Shown: positions 32,033 through 41,394, counted from the stretch's first letter. The stretch is 52,542 nucleotides of DNA from an uncultured Clostridia bacterium (GCA_934203075.1 CAKPYT010000009.1:1-52542), one strand, 5' to 3'. Translations and numbers: made by a program. Notes: a model not told the origin generated them from the letters alone.

Positions 32033-33367
32033 TCAGCGAGAGGATCCGTCTCCCGGGAGTTCGCACCCTTCGTACAGGTACAGATGTTCCGGCAGAGGTT
32101 TCCAATGGTTCACGTGCAAACGGTGCATTTCCTGTACTACAAAATCCAGTTTGCAGACGATGGGTTCCTCCGGAAAGAATTCAAAATACTCGCCCTGCAC
32201 GTATAGGGCAAAGCAAGCCGTGTTGATGTTCTGAATCAGTCGGTAGTGGTCGTTGTAGGATAAATCGAACCGGCAGGGAATGCCGTTGCGCACTCCGTCA
32301 AAGTGGATCCCCGTATGGTCCGCCGTGAACGTTCCTTCCCCGACGATTTCCGTAGAGCGATGTTTGCCTCGCACCAGGCGGTAATCCGGAATGTTGCCGA
32401 TTTTCATTTTTCCGCCGAAGGAGTAGTTCGGATCCGCACGGATTTCCCGAATGACGTGTTGTCGTTCCCACAGAGCCCAAGCCGAAGGGCTTTCCGGCAG
32501 AAAGTCGATTGTGCGGTTCGGAATCAGTTCCAGATAGCGGTTCATCGTCAGTTCCAGGCCGCAATGCCGGCATCTCAAAACGTCTCCCTCGCCGATCATT
32601 TGGAATTCCGTTCCGCAGTCCGGGCATTGATAGCAAACCTCGTGCAGGTGTTCGCAACCCTTTCCGTGGGTGTTCCACTCGTAGCGATGCTCTTTCTGCC
32701 AAAGGTATTCGTCGTGAGAAACAGCCGTTTGCACGGTCTCCTCGATTTGCAAAGGAGTGAGGGTTTTCAACTGTTCCGTTGAGAACATCTTCCGCACGAT
32801 GACTTCCGTCTTTCCGCCGCTGCGATTGTAGGGGGAGTAGACGGGTGCGGCAAGGCCCTGCCCGTGAAATTCCATAAAGTATACGGGAAGGTTTGCTCGT
32901 TTCACCAGTTTGCCGAGGCCGGAAATGATTCGTTCGTTGTATCCGGTGACGGAAGCCAATCCTTCCGGAGCCAAAGCGGGGCTTCCCCCTTGGCCGACAA
33001 TGGAGAGAATGGCTTTGATGCCGAAATAGTCCACACAAAAGTTCTTTTTCGGCAGGATATGCATAATTTTGAACAAAAACGCTAAATGACTGCGGAAAAA
33101 CTCGTTGTATTCCGCCACCATGGAGTAGCGCATAGGGTAAGTTGCCCTGGAAACGAAGGCGTGGTCCAATCGGGAAAGATGATTCCACAACAGAATGCAC
33201 GGCCCCTTTTCTTTGCGGGGATCGTCCCGATAAATCACCTCTGGGTGATATTTTTTTAATCCGATTTTTCCCATCACAAGGTGATAAATCCAATTGAAAA
33301 ATCGGTTTGGCGGGCGATACTCCCGTTTGATCAGTTTTTCTTGCAGGGTTGGTTTTTGTTTTTTCAT
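32033..33367 (-). CDS. PlsC-like acyltransferase fused to a zinc ribbon and a C-terminal domain
   Basis: A 444-residue protein. The first 230 residues are a lysophospholipid acyltransferase: LLWNHLSRLDHAF carries the catalytic H-x4-D and SPALAPEGLAS the substrate-binding block. Residues about 248-275 form a zinc ribbon (CYQCPDCG...CRHCG). The remaining part (about 300-444) includes GEGTFTADHTGIHFDG and FALYVQGEYFEFFPEEP, which reads like a small beta barrel, perhaps GRAM/PH-like. The first domain would act on lipids at the inner membrane face; the role of the ribbon and tail is unknown. It is monocistronic, with its own promoter and terminator. A short GGAG lies four bases before the ATG. Confidence 0.82.
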   Translation of the reverse strand: MKKQKPTLQEKLIKREYRPPNRFFNWIYHLVMGKIGLKKYHPEVIYRDDPRKEKGPCILLWNHLSRLDHAFVSRATYPMRYSMVAEYNEFFRSHLAFLFKIMHILPKKNFCVDYFGIKAILSIVGQGGSPALAPEGLASVTGYNERIISGLGKLVKRANLPVYFMEFHGQGLAAPVYSPYNRSGGKTEVIVRKMFSTEQLKTLTPLQIEETVQTAVSHDEYLWQKEHRYEWNTHGKGCEHLHEVCYQCPDCGTEFQMIGEGDVLRCRHCGLELTMNRYLELIPNRTIDFLPESPSAWALWERQHVIREIRADPNYSFGGKMKIGNIPDYRLVRGKHRSTEIVGEGTFTADHTGIHFDGVRNGIPCRFDLSYNDHYRLIQNINTACFALYVQGEYFEFFPEEPIVCKLDFVVQEMHRLHVNHWKPLPEHLYLYEGCELPGDGSSR

Positions 33368-33420
33368 AAAACTCCGTTCGCGAAACCTCCGTGCGAAAAC
33401 GAGGGAAAGCGATTGGTTTT

Positions 33421-33449
33421 ATTGTAGCAGTCGCGGAAAGAAAAGTAAA
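33421..33449 (-). promoter_or_regulatory. Promoter of the acyltransferase fusion gene
   Basis: Read leftward: -35 TTTACT (33444-33449), 17-base spacer, -10 TACAAT (33421-33426) preceded by TGC. Confidence 0.75.
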
Positions 33450-33593
33450 GGGATTTGCCGGAAAAACCGCAGGGAGAAAGGCAGCGCAGGGCAGGCGCGT
33501 TTCTTTGAAAAAAATCAGAAAATCACGGAGTCTTCCCGGAAGAGCGGCTGCCGCACAGACGAAAAGAAAGCGTAAGAAAGGGAACGGAAACGA

Positions 33594-33623
33594 TTGCGCG
33601 ATTTTTGCGTTTAATGCTATAAT
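33594..33623 (+). promoter_or_regulatory. gltS promoter
   Basis: -10 TATAAT (33618-33623) preceded by TGC; weak -35 TTGCGC (33594-33599) at 18 bases. Confidence 0.65.
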
Positions 33624-33662
33624 ACTTCCGTTCGAAAAGGGAAAGAAAGGGTAAAAAGGCGC

Positions 33663-33780
33663 AACCGAAAAGATCTGCCTTTCTGCCGGCGTTCGGTTTT
33701 CCCCCGGATCGGGGGCGTCCGGCAGAAGTTTTCCTGCAAGTTCGGGCAAGGATCCGTAAAAGGCAAGAAGGAGTTCGGTT
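33663..33780 (+). promoter_or_regulatory. Switch-like structured leader of gltS
   Basis: AACCGAA (33663-33669) can pair with TTCGGTT at 33692-33698 or with an identical TTCGGTT at 33774-33780, which lies between the ribosome binding site and the start codon. A competing stem, TTCTGCCGG (33681-33689) with CCGGCAGAA (33719-33727), encloses a very stable CCCCCG-GAT-CGGGGG hairpin (33701-33715). The first and second choices are mutually exclusive or knotted, so the leader could toggle start-site access. I cannot match it to a known riboswitch. Confidence 0.5.
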
Positions 33781-33781
33781 C

Positions 33782-35011
33782 ATGACGTATTCTCTTGGGA
33801 TGTTGGGCACAACGGCTTTGTCGTTGCTTGCGTTACTACTCGGAAAGGCAATCAAATCCAAGGCGAAGCTGTTGCAGCGGCACTACATTCCGGCGTCGGT
33901 CATCGGCGGGTTGATAGTGGCCGCAGTTTTGTTTGTTCTGCATCAAACCGGGGTATTGGTGTTTACGTTCGATACGACAATTCAGAACGTGGCAATGATG
34001 TTGTTTTTTGCCTCCGTCGGGTACACGGCCAGTTTAGGCGGGTTCCGGCGCGGTGGAAAAAGCCTGTTTGTTTTGGCTGCGGTCGTTTCCGTTTCGATCG
34101 TTCTGCAGGATTTGATCGGCGTCGGGCTTGCACAGGCCTTTGGCGAAAATAAACTGCTCGGTTTGCTGCTGGGCAGTGCGTCTCTTGCGGGCGGACACGG
34201 TACGGTTTCCGCCTGGGGCACGGCGTTGGAGGAACTCGGTGCCGCGAACGGCTCCGTTCTCGGGTATGCTGCCGCGACCTACGGCATGATTGCCGGCGGA
34301 GTGGTCGGGGGGCCTTTGGCAAAAGAGCTTTTTCAACGAAAATGCAAGGGGCAGGGAAGCAGCGCCCGGCGGGAAGCCGATCAGCCGGTCGAAATGCGGG
34401 TAGAAAAACTGCTGGAAATTTGCATCGTGCTTTTTGTGTGCTGCGGCATGGCAGAAGTCAGTACGCCGCATTTAACGAAATTGCTGCATCTCATAAGTGA
34501 AAATCTGAAATTTCCCACCTATATTCTGGCAATGATTTATGCCGCCGTTGCGCGGAACCTGTTAGATGCCGTCGCAAAGAGGCGCAACGTTTTGCATCTG
34601 CCGGTGGAAGAAAACCGAGCAGTGGGCGAAATTTCGTTAAACGTGTTTCTGGCCATCGCCATGACCACGCAGGATTTAACGGTACTGACGCATTTGCACA
34701 CTTCCACTTTGCTGTTTTTTGTAACGTCTATGGCGGTGCAGACGGTGGCTGTCGTGTTGTTTGTGCGTTTTCTCACCTTCCCGGTGATGAATCGCGTCTG
34801 CGACAGTACGTACACCGCAACGGTGGTGTGTGCGGGGCAGGCGGGGTTCTCGCTCGGGTCCACCGCAACGGAAATGGCCAATATGGATGCGTTCAGTATG
34901 GTGCACGGCACGTCCGAACAGGCAGAACTGATTGTCCCTTTGGTGGGCGCCGTGTTTTTGGATTTTGTCAACGCCGTGGTACTTTCCGCCTTTTCCGGAA
35001 TTTTCGGCTGA
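33782..35011 (+). CDS. gltS: Sodium/glutamate symporter
   Basis: A 409-residue integral membrane protein of the GltS (ESS) family, which takes up glutamate with sodium. Two inverted halves of membrane segments are separated by a charged loop (about residues 182-210, KCKGQGSSARREAD). Family marks: HYIPASVIGGL near the N-terminus, MLFFASVGYTASLGG, the first re-entrant signature GSASLAGGHGTVSAWG, and its counterpart in the second half, VVCAGQAGFSLGSTATEMANM. Length is normal (about 400). AAGGAG lies 9-14 bases before ATG 33782. It is a single-gene unit with a long structured leader and its own terminator. Confidence 0.95.
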   Translation: MTYSLGMLGTTALSLLALLLGKAIKSKAKLLQRHYIPASVIGGLIVAAVLFVLHQTGVLVFTFDTTIQNVAMMLFFASVGYTASLGGFRRGGKSLFVLAAVVSVSIVLQDLIGVGLAQAFGENKLLGLLLGSASLAGGHGTVSAWGTALEELGAANGSVLGYAAATYGMIAGGVVGGPLAKELFQRKCKGQGSSARREADQPVEMRVEKLLEICIVLFVCCGMAEVSTPHLTKLLHLISENLKFPTYILAMIYAAVARNLLDAVAKRRNVLHLPVEENRAVGEISLNVFLAIAMTTQDLTVLTHLHTSTLLFFVTSMAVQTVAVVLFVRFLTFPVMNRVCDSTYTATVVCAGQAGFSLGSTATEMANMDAFSMVHGTSEQAELIVPLVGAVFLDFVNAVVLSAFSGIFG

Positions 35012-35020
35012 TGTCGTTTT

Positions 35021-35045
35021 GCCCTGCTCCGGCAGGGCTTTTCTT
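35021..35045 (+). terminator. Terminator after gltS
   Basis: GCCCTGC (35021-35027), loop TCCG, GCAGGGC (35032-35038), then TTTTCTTT. Confidence 0.95.
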
Positions 35046-35145
35046 TCGAGTGGGGCGAAAAGTCTCTGCGTTTGATCCTGTGTTTCTTGCGGGCAGAAAG
35101 GGACTCGGTTCTTTTGAAATATCTGCAATACGGCACGAAAGCGCA

Positions 35146-35174
35146 TAGACAATCCACCGAGAATATGTTAAAAT
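35146..35174 (+). promoter_or_regulatory. whiA promoter, leaderless geometry
   Basis: -35 TAGACA (35146-35151), 17-base spacer, -10 TAAAAT (35169-35174) preceded by TGT. The -10 ends six bases before the whiA ATG, so the RNA should start at the A of the start codon. Confidence 0.75.
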
Positions 35175-35180
35175 AAAAAT

Positions 35181-36146
35181 ATGACTACCATCTCGCAAAG
35201 CGTTAAAAACGAAATTATCAAAAATTGCGACGGATTGCCTGCTTGTTGTAAGCGGGCGTTCTTGTCTGCCGCGATTCGTGCGGCCGGCAGTCTGGAAATT
35301 TCGCGGGACGGCATGGGCTTTTCGATTCTGAGTGAAAACGCCGCGTTTGTCCATTTTTGTGCCAAACTGCTAAAAACGCTTTATGCGGCGGATTGCGAAA
35401 TCGAGGCGGAGCGTAACGCTCTGTCGCAGAAGATGCAATACACGCTTTCGGCAAAAAAGATGCAGGACGCCTTGCAGGACGTCGGTATTTTATATGAAGA
35501 TGCAGAAGGGTATCGGCAGATTCTGCCGGGGGCAAACCCTTCCGTCGTTGCGAAGGAGTGCTGTGCCAGAACTTTTTTGCGCGCCTATTTTGTGGGTTCC
35601 GGCATGGTAGAACTGCCGGAGTCCGCCGAGAAAGACGGCTATCATCTGCAAATGACTACGCAAACGGAGGAAATGGCGCATAGTTTGCAATCCCTGTTTG
35701 CCTATTTCCGCCTGTCTGCCAAAATCGTTTCCAGAAAGCATCAGTACGTGGTTTATTTTAAGGATAGCGAAATCATCAGCGACGTGCTTGCGTTTTTCGG
35801 CGCAAACCGCGGGGTTATGAAATTGCAAAACATCATTGCGGAACGCTCCGTGAGGAATTTAAGAAATCGTCAATCCAACTGTATCTCTGGCAATATCAGT
35901 AAGTCTGTGGATGCTTCTGTCCGTCAGGTACGCGCCATCGAAACGCTGCAGGAGAAAGGCGGTCTGGATCGGCTGGGCGAAAAATTGAAAGAAATTGCTC
36001 TTTTGCGGCTGGCGAACCCAACGGCAAGTCTGGATGAACTCTCCGCACTGTGCCGGGTAAGCAAAAGCGGCGTCAACCACCGCTTGCGAAAGTTGGTTGC
36101 GCTTGCCGAAGAAGCATCGCCGCCGAAAGAAAAGGAAGAAAAGTAA
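35181..36146 (+). CDS. whiA: DNA-binding protein WhiA
   Basis: A 321-residue WhiA: an N-terminal domain related to LAGLIDADG homing endonucleases but without the nuclease activity, and a C-terminal helix-turn-helix. MTTISQSVKNEI, CCKRAFLSAAIRAAGSL and CARTFLRAYFVGSGMV belong to the first part; FFGANRGVMKLQN and RQSNCISGNISKSVDA lead into the DNA-binding part LGEKLKEIALLRLANPTASLDELS. In Bacillus WhiA affects division and chromosome segregation. The usual partners rapZ and glmR (yvcK) are not upstream. No Shine-Dalgarno is visible before ATG 35181 (AAATAAAAAT), in line with a leaderless mRNA. dnaE follows after 18 bases. Confidence 0.93.
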   Translation: MTTISQSVKNEIIKNCDGLPACCKRAFLSAAIRAAGSLEISRDGMGFSILSENAAFVHFCAKLLKTLYAADCEIEAERNALSQKMQYTLSAKKMQDALQDVGILYEDAEGYRQILPGANPSVVAKECCARTFLRAYFVGSGMVELPESAEKDGYHLQMTTQTEEMAHSLQSLFAYFRLSAKIVSRKHQYVVYFKDSEIISDVLAFFGANRGVMKLQNIIAERSVRNLRNRQSNCISGNISKSVDASVRQVRAIETLQEKGGLDRLGEKLKEIALLRLANPTASLDELSALCRVSKSGVNHRLRKLVALAEEASPPKEKEEK

Positions 36147-36164
36147 GGAGGAAACAAACGAATC

Positions 36165-39100
36165 ATGCCGTTTACGCATTTACACGTGCATACCGAATAC
36201 AGCCTGTTGGACGGAGCCGCCAGAATCGACCGTTTGTTTCAGCAATGCAAAGCCCTCGGGATGGATTCCGTCGCCATTACGGACCACGGAAATATGTTCG
36301 GCGTCTACGAGTTCTACACCAAGGCAAAAAAAGCGGGGATTCACCCCGTTCTCGGGTGCGAAATGTACGTGGCGCGCGATCACTTGGGCAGAGGCGGCCA
36401 CTACAGCGATAATAAGCCTTTTCACCTGGTGCTGCTGGCAAAAACGCAGCAGGGGTACAAAAACCTCGTTAAGCTGGATTCTTTGGCTTACCTGGAAGGC
36501 TTCTATTATAAGCCGCGCATCGATTTTCAACAATTAAAGGAACATCACGAAGGACTCATCTGCCTTTCGGCCTGCCTGGCAGGGGAATTGCCGAAACTAT
36601 TGGTGGATGATCGCTACGACGAGGCAAAAGCGTTGGTGATGCAGTATAAAGAACTGTTCGGAGAGGACTACTATCTGGAATTGCAAAATCACGGTCTGCC
36701 GGAACAACTCAAAATCAATCCGATGCTGATTCGCCTTTCCAAGGAATGCGGGGTGGAGCTTGTCGCAACGAACGACGTGCATTACATCGAAAAGAAAGAC
36801 AGTCTCGCGCAGGACGTTCTGGTTTGCGTGCAGACGGGAAAACTGCTTTCCGACCCGAACCGCATGAAATTTTCTACCGACGAGTTTTATTTCAAATCGC
36901 CGGAGGAAATGGCAGAACTGTTTCAGGCCGTACCGGAAGCGATCGAAAACAGTTACAAAATCGCACATCAATGCAACGTCGTGCTGGAGCGCAACAATGC
37001 ATTGATTCCGAAATACGTGCCGGAAACGGGGCAAACCCCTTATGAGTTTTTGAAAGATCTGGTGGAAGAAGGCTTGCGCAAAAAATACGATGTCATCACG
37101 CCGGAAGTGCGCGAACGTGCGGATTACGAACTGGGCATCATCAACAAAATGGGGTTTGTGGAGTATTACCTCATCGTGTGGGATTATATTCACTATGCCG
37201 AAAGCCAGGGGATTCCCGTCGGGCCGGGGCGCGGAAGCGGTGCCGGCAGTATCATTGCGTATGCCATCGGCATTACCAAAATCGAGCCGCTGCGCTTTAA
37301 CCTGCTGTTCGAACGGTTCCTGAACCCGGAACGCGTCAGCATGCCGGATTTCGACGTGGATTTTTGTGTCGATCGCCGCGGGGAAGTGATCGATTACGTC
37401 ATCCGGAAATACGGCAAGGATAACGTTGCACAAATCGTGACGTTCGGCACCATGGCCGCCAAAGCAGCCATAAAGGACGTCGGGCGTGTGCTGAACGTGC
37501 CGATTGCGGACGTCAACCGCGTAACGAAAATGATTAAGGACAGCAAAAGCCACCTGAAGTGGATGCTGGGAATCGAGGAAGAGAAGGATAAAAAGACCGG
37601 AAACGTGATTGATCATCGATCCAAAGAATTGATCGAGGTGTACGAAACGGATGAAACGATGCGCCAGGTGTTGGATTTGGCCATGGCGTTGGAAGGTCAG
37701 CCGCGCAATACGTCCAAACATGCGGCCGGCGTTGTGATTTGTCGGGAACCGTTGAGCGACCACGTGCCGCTGCAAAAAAACGGCGATGACGTAACAACGC
37801 AGTACAATATGACGCAGGTAGAAAAACTGGGTCTGTTAAAGATGGACTTTTTAGGTCTGCGCACGTTGACGGATATTCATAAAGCTATTCAGTTGGTCAA
37901 AAAAACCACCGGCATCGAGCTGGATTTCAGCAAAGAAACGTATAGCGACCCCAATATTTACGAATTGATTTCTAACGGCGATACGGACGCCGTGTTTCAG
38001 TTGGAAAGCAGCGGCATGAAAAAGACGATGATGGATCTGAAGCCGACCTGCCTGGAAGATATCATCGCAGGGATTGCTTTGTTCCGCCCGGGCCCGATGA
38101 ACGAAATTCCGCGGTTTATCGACGGAAAATATCATCCGGAAAACGTTCAGTACGATCACCCGATGCTGCGTTCCATTTTGGAAGTAACCTACGGGTGTAT
38201 GGTCTATCAGGAACAGGTCATGCAGATCGTGCAAAAAATGGCCGGGTTTTCTATGGGGCGTGCAGATATGGTGCGCCGTGCCATGGGGCACAAAGATCCG
38301 GCAGAAATGGCGCGGCAAAGAGAAGTGTTTATTCATGGCGAAGTAGCGGAGGACGGAACCGTACTGGTAGACGGGTGTGTTCGCCGCGGAATTCCGGAGG
38401 AAACGGGAACCCTCATCTTCGACAAAATGGAAAAATTTGCCGAATACGCATTTAACAAATCGCATGCGACGGTGTACGCCGTTGTTGCATATCAGACGGC
38501 ATACCTCAAACGTTATCATATCGTGGAGTATCTCGCCGCCGTTCTGAACAATCGTATCACCAACAGCGACGAAATCAAAAAGTACGTCGGGTATTGCGTT
38601 TCGCACGACATCAAGGTTTTGCCGCCAAGCGTCAATCAGTCGGAAGTGGACTTTTCGGTACAAAACGGCAACATCATCTATGGCCTTGCGGGGATCAAAA
38701 ACGTCGGTTTGAATATCGTCGGCAACATTGTGGAAGAACGGCAGAAAAACGGCGAATATAAGGACTTAAAGGATTTTATCAAGCGCGTGGACGTCAGCGT
38801 GCTGAACAAGCGGCTCATCGAAAGTTTAATCAAATCGGGAGCGTTCGATTGTTTCGGAAAAACGCGGTCTCAGTTGATGAACGTTTATGAAAGCGTTATC
38901 ACGCAAGTATTAAGCGATCGGAAATCGAAGGAGTCCGGGCAGTTCTCGATGTTCGACTTGTTGGGAGACGCCGGGGACGAACCCGTAAAGTATCCCGCAA
39001 TTCCGGAGTACGACCAAAAGTATAAACTGGCGCTGGAGAAGGAAGCCCTCGGGATTTATCTGACGGGCAACCCGCTGGAGGATTATCGCGACAAACTGAA

Positions 39101-39701
39101 TCAGTTTCGGTTTAATACGTCCTTTTTAGCCGCGGAGGAGGAAGAGGGCGAGGACGCTTCGGAAAGCGTTTTGCAGTACGATAACAAGCGCGTGGTCATG
39201 GGCGGCATGCTCACAAACGTGAAAAAGTTTATCTCCAAATCGAACAAGGTGATGATTTTCGCCCAGTTGGAAGATTTGTTCGGCAGTGTGGAGGTTGCGT
39301 TCTATTCTACCGCGTACGATAAATATAAAACGCAAATTGTGGAGGATGCGGTGGTCACCATCCACGGGACAGTGCACGTCAACCCGAACGAAGCGCCGAA
39401 AATCAGCGTGGAAAAGATGGAGTTGTGGCAGCAAAGGGAGGACGCTCCCGTCCCGGAAAAGCCGAAAACGGAAGGGAAATTATACCTCAGGATGGATCGC
39501 CGCGATAACGATTTGTACGATAAAGTGCAGGTCGTGCTGGAAAATTACGAAGGAGACGTTCCGGTGATTCTTGTGGTGGAAACGAAGGCTCTGCAGCTGG
39601 AAGAAAAAGTGAGGGTTTGTCCGGCACTTCAAATCGAACTCGGGACGCTGCTCGGCAACGAAAACGTGAAATACGTGGAAAAGAAAGCGCATGCAAAATA
39701 G
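36165..39701 (+). CDS. dnaE: DNA polymerase III subunit alpha, DnaE type
   Basis: An 1178-residue replicative DNA polymerase. Residues 1 to about 280 are the PHP domain (FTHLHVHTEYSLLDGA, TDHGNMFG). The polymerase domain shows GPGRGSGAGSIIAYAIGIT with the catalytic PDFDVDF a little further on, QPRNTSKHAAGVVI and FRPGPMNEIPRFIDGK. A helix-hairpin-helix region and an OB fold (about 1000-1080, VVMGGMLTNVKKFISK, VEVAFYSTAYDKY) end it. AAGGAGGAAAC precedes ATG 36165. No exonuclease domain is inserted in the PHP part, so it is DnaE and not PolC. It is second in the run whiA-dnaE-rlmD and overlaps rlmD by 11 bases. Confidence 0.97.
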   Translation: MPFTHLHVHTEYSLLDGAARIDRLFQQCKALGMDSVAITDHGNMFGVYEFYTKAKKAGIHPVLGCEMYVARDHLGRGGHYSDNKPFHLVLLAKTQQGYKNLVKLDSLAYLEGFYYKPRIDFQQLKEHHEGLICLSACLAGELPKLLVDDRYDEAKALVMQYKELFGEDYYLELQNHGLPEQLKINPMLIRLSKECGVELVATNDVHYIEKKDSLAQDVLVCVQTGKLLSDPNRMKFSTDEFYFKSPEEMAELFQAVPEAIENSYKIAHQCNVVLERNNALIPKYVPETGQTPYEFLKDLVEEGLRKKYDVITPEVRERADYELGIINKMGFVEYYLIVWDYIHYAESQGIPVGPGRGSGAGSIIAYAIGITKIEPLRFNLLFERFLNPERVSMPDFDVDFCVDRRGEVIDYVIRKYGKDNVAQIVTFGTMAAKAAIKDVGRVLNVPIADVNRVTKMIKDSKSHLKWMLGIEEEKDKKTGNVIDHRSKELIEVYETDETMRQVLDLAMALEGQPRNTSKHAAGVVICREPLSDHVPLQKNGDDVTTQYNMTQVEKLGLLKMDFLGLRTLTDIHKAIQLVKKTTGIELDFSKETYSDPNIYELISNGDTDAVFQLESSGMKKTMMDLKPTCLEDIIAGIALFRPGPMNEIPRFIDGKYHPENVQYDHPMLRSILEVTYGCMVYQEQVMQIVQKMAGFSMGRADMVRRAMGHKDPAEMARQREVFIHGEVAEDGTVLVDGCVRRGIPEETGTLIFDKMEKFAEYAFNKSHATVYAVVAYQTAYLKRYHIVEYLAAVLNNRITNSDEIKKYVGYCVSHDIKVLPPSVNQSEVDFSVQNGNIIYGLAGIKNVGLNIVGNIVEERQKNGEYKDLKDFIKRVDVSVLNKRLIESLIKSGAFDCFGKTRSQLMNVYESVITQVLSDRKSKESGQFSMFDLLGDAGDEPVKYPAIPEYDQKYKLALEKEALGIYLTGNPLEDYRDKLNQFRFNTSFLAAEEEEGEDASESVLQYDNKRVVMGGMLTNVKKFISKSNKVMIFAQLEDLFGSVEVAFYSTAYDKYKTQIVEDAVVTIHGTVHVNPNEAPKISVEKMELWQQREDAPVPEKPKTEGKLYLRMDRRDNDLYDKVQVVLENYEGDVPVILVVETKALQLEEKVRVCPALQIELGTLLGNENVKYVEKKAHAK

Positions 39702-41049
39702 AAAAAACGTGCAGAATGCCGAAGTTGTCTGCGAAGTGACGGCGCTCGGCACCAATGCGGAAGGAATTTGCGAAACGCCGGAACTGCGGGTTTTCGTTCC
39801 CTTTGTGAACGTCGGCGAAAGGGTGCGGGTCCGCCTGAATTATTGCAAAGGCGGCATTGCCTACGGCGATTGCGTCGAGGTATTAAGCCCCAACCATCGT
39901 GTCGTGCCGCGCTGTCCCGCGTTCGGCAAATGCGGGGGCTGCCAATTGCAGCAGGCACAGTATGACGCTCAGTTAAGGTGGAAAGCCCGGCTGATTCGGC
40001 AAAACCTGAAAAAGATCGGTGGAATCGATCGGGACGTTTCGGTCGTTGCATCCACCCGGTGGGGGTATCGTAATAAGTTGCAGATGCCCTTCGGGATCGA
40101 TCGGAAAAGGGTAGTATTGGGGTTCTATCGAACAGGCTCGCACGAGCTCGTTCCCGTGGAGTCGTGCCCGCTGCAAAGCGGGTGGGAAAAGGCCCTGATC
40201 CGCATCGTTTGCGAATGGGCAAACGAGAATCACCTCAGCGTGTATCGGGAAAAGACGCATCGCGGGTGCCTCAGGCACCTGGTGGCGCGGTATCTGAACG
40301 GTCAATTGTCCGTCACGGTGGTCGTCAACGGGGAATCGCTGCCGAATGCCGAAAAGCTTTACGAAAAACTCTTGCGGGAGTTCCCCTCGGTCGGGCTGTT
40401 TTGGAATCGTAACGTTCGTCCCACAAACGTGATTCTCGGCGGCGAGACGGAGCATCTGTTCGGGCAAACCGCCATTTCTGCCGAAGAAAACGGCATTGCG
40501 TTTCAACTGCAGCCGGATAGTTTCTATCAGGTCAACGAAGAGATAAAAACCAAATTGTATCGTCGGGTAAAAGAATTGCTGGTTCTTTCGCGGACGGAAG
40601 CGGTGATCGACGCTTTTTCCGGCATCGGGTTGCTGAGCGCCGCCTTGTACGGAGATTACGAAGAATACGCCGTAGAAATCGTGCCGTCGGCCGTGGCGGA
40701 TGCAAACGCCATGAAGCAGAAAAATCGTTTATCCCGATTGACGAACATCTGCGGGGACGTGAACGAAAAACTGCCGCAAATTTTTGCCGCGCTTAAGGGC
40801 AAAAAAACCGCATTGGTGGTGGATCCTCCCCGAAAAGGCCTGTCCGCGGAGACGATCGAAGCCATTCTGCAGGCCGAACCGGTGCAGATGGTGTACATTT
40901 CTTGCGACAGCGCTACCCTTGCACGGGATTTGAAGGGGCTGAGTACAAAGTACGAAATCGCAAGCGTAGAGGGGTACGATATGTTCCCGAACACGCGTCA
41001 TGTGGAAACGGTCGTTTCGATGTTCCGTAAGGATCCGAAAAGAAAATAG
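39691..41049 (+). CDS. rlmD: 23S rRNA (uracil-5)-methyltransferase, RlmD/RlmCD family
   Basis: A 452-residue iron-sulphur, SAM-dependent enzyme that makes 5-methyluridine in 23S rRNA. An N-terminal TRAM domain (about residues 10-65) is followed by the cluster cysteines CPAFGKCGGCQLQ and a fourth Cys in VESCPLQ. The methyltransferase domain shows FQLQPDSFYQVN, VIDAFSGIGLLSAALY (SAM site), VVDPPRKGLSAE and the catalytic Cys in VYISCDSATLARDL. In Bacillota one enzyme (RlmCD) often modifies two sites; which is used here is unknown. It starts inside the last codons of dnaE. TIGR04076, NERD and phosphoesterase genes follow with short gaps and no terminator until 43463. Confidence 0.93.
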   Translation: MQNRKNVQNAEVVCEVTALGTNAEGICETPELRVFVPFVNVGERVRVRLNYCKGGIAYGDCVEVLSPNHRVVPRCPAFGKCGGCQLQQAQYDAQLRWKARLIRQNLKKIGGIDRDVSVVASTRWGYRNKLQMPFGIDRKRVVLGFYRTGSHELVPVESCPLQSGWEKALIRIVCEWANENHLSVYREKTHRGCLRHLVARYLNGQLSVTVVVNGESLPNAEKLYEKLLREFPSVGLFWNRNVRPTNVILGGETEHLFGQTAISAEENGIAFQLQPDSFYQVNEEIKTKLYRRVKELLVLSRTEAVIDAFSGIGLLSAALYGDYEEYAVEIVPSAVADANAMKQKNRLSRLTNICGDVNEKLPQIFAALKGKKTALVVDPPRKGLSAETIEAILQAEPVQMVYISCDSATLARDLKGLSTKYEIASVEGYDMFPNTRHVETVVSMFRKDPKRK

Positions 41050-41079
41050 AAAAAATACACCGAAAACAAAGGAGAAGGC

Positions 41080-41394
41080 ATGGCAGTTTGCAGAATCACG
41101 GTAATGAAACAAACGGTCTATCGGGATTTGATGCAGCAGTTCGAAAATCCGATCGAGCACGCGTGCGATTTGTCCGTAGGGCAGACGTTTTATTCGAAAA
41201 ACGCGGAACGACCGCAGAATTTCTGCGAAAGTGCATGGCAAAGCTTGCAGCCGTTCGTTTCTGCGTTAAACGAGGGGAAAAACAACTTTTACAACGGTTG
41301 GATGAAAAACCGGAATTCCGCCATGATTTCCTGTAACGACGGGTTCCGCCCTGTGAGTTTTTATATCGAATTGCTTTCTGAGGGGGAGGAGTGA
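41080..41394 (+). CDS. TIGR04076-family small protein
   Basis: A 104-residue protein matching my memory of the TIGR04076 family of unknown function: RITVMKQTVYRDLMQQF at the start, a Cys followed by AWQSLQPFVSAL in the middle, and the strongly conserved SCNDGFRPVSFYIEL near the end. The Cys in CNDG and in NFCESAW are typical. No signal or membrane segment. AAAGGAGAAGGC precedes ATG 41080. Its stop overlaps the region just before the NERD gene (two bases apart), so the two are very likely co-translated. No function can be given. Confidence 0.8.
   Translation: MAVCRITVMKQTVYRDLMQQFENPIEHACDLSVGQTFYSKNAERPQNFCESAWQSLQPFVSALNEGKNNFYNGWMKNRNSAMISCNDGFRPVSFYIELLSEGEE

Noticed and set aside
31632..32105. 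N-terminal extension of pyrG to 32105
   Set aside because: It crosses the leader hairpin and promoter, and CTP synthases begin with MTKYIFVTGG; the correct start at 31631 has a good ribosome binding site.
32298..33749. A 483-codon frame overlapping the acyltransferase gene
   Set aside because: It lies in another frame of the same strand, has low-complexity Pro/Ser/Arg-rich sequence and no family match.
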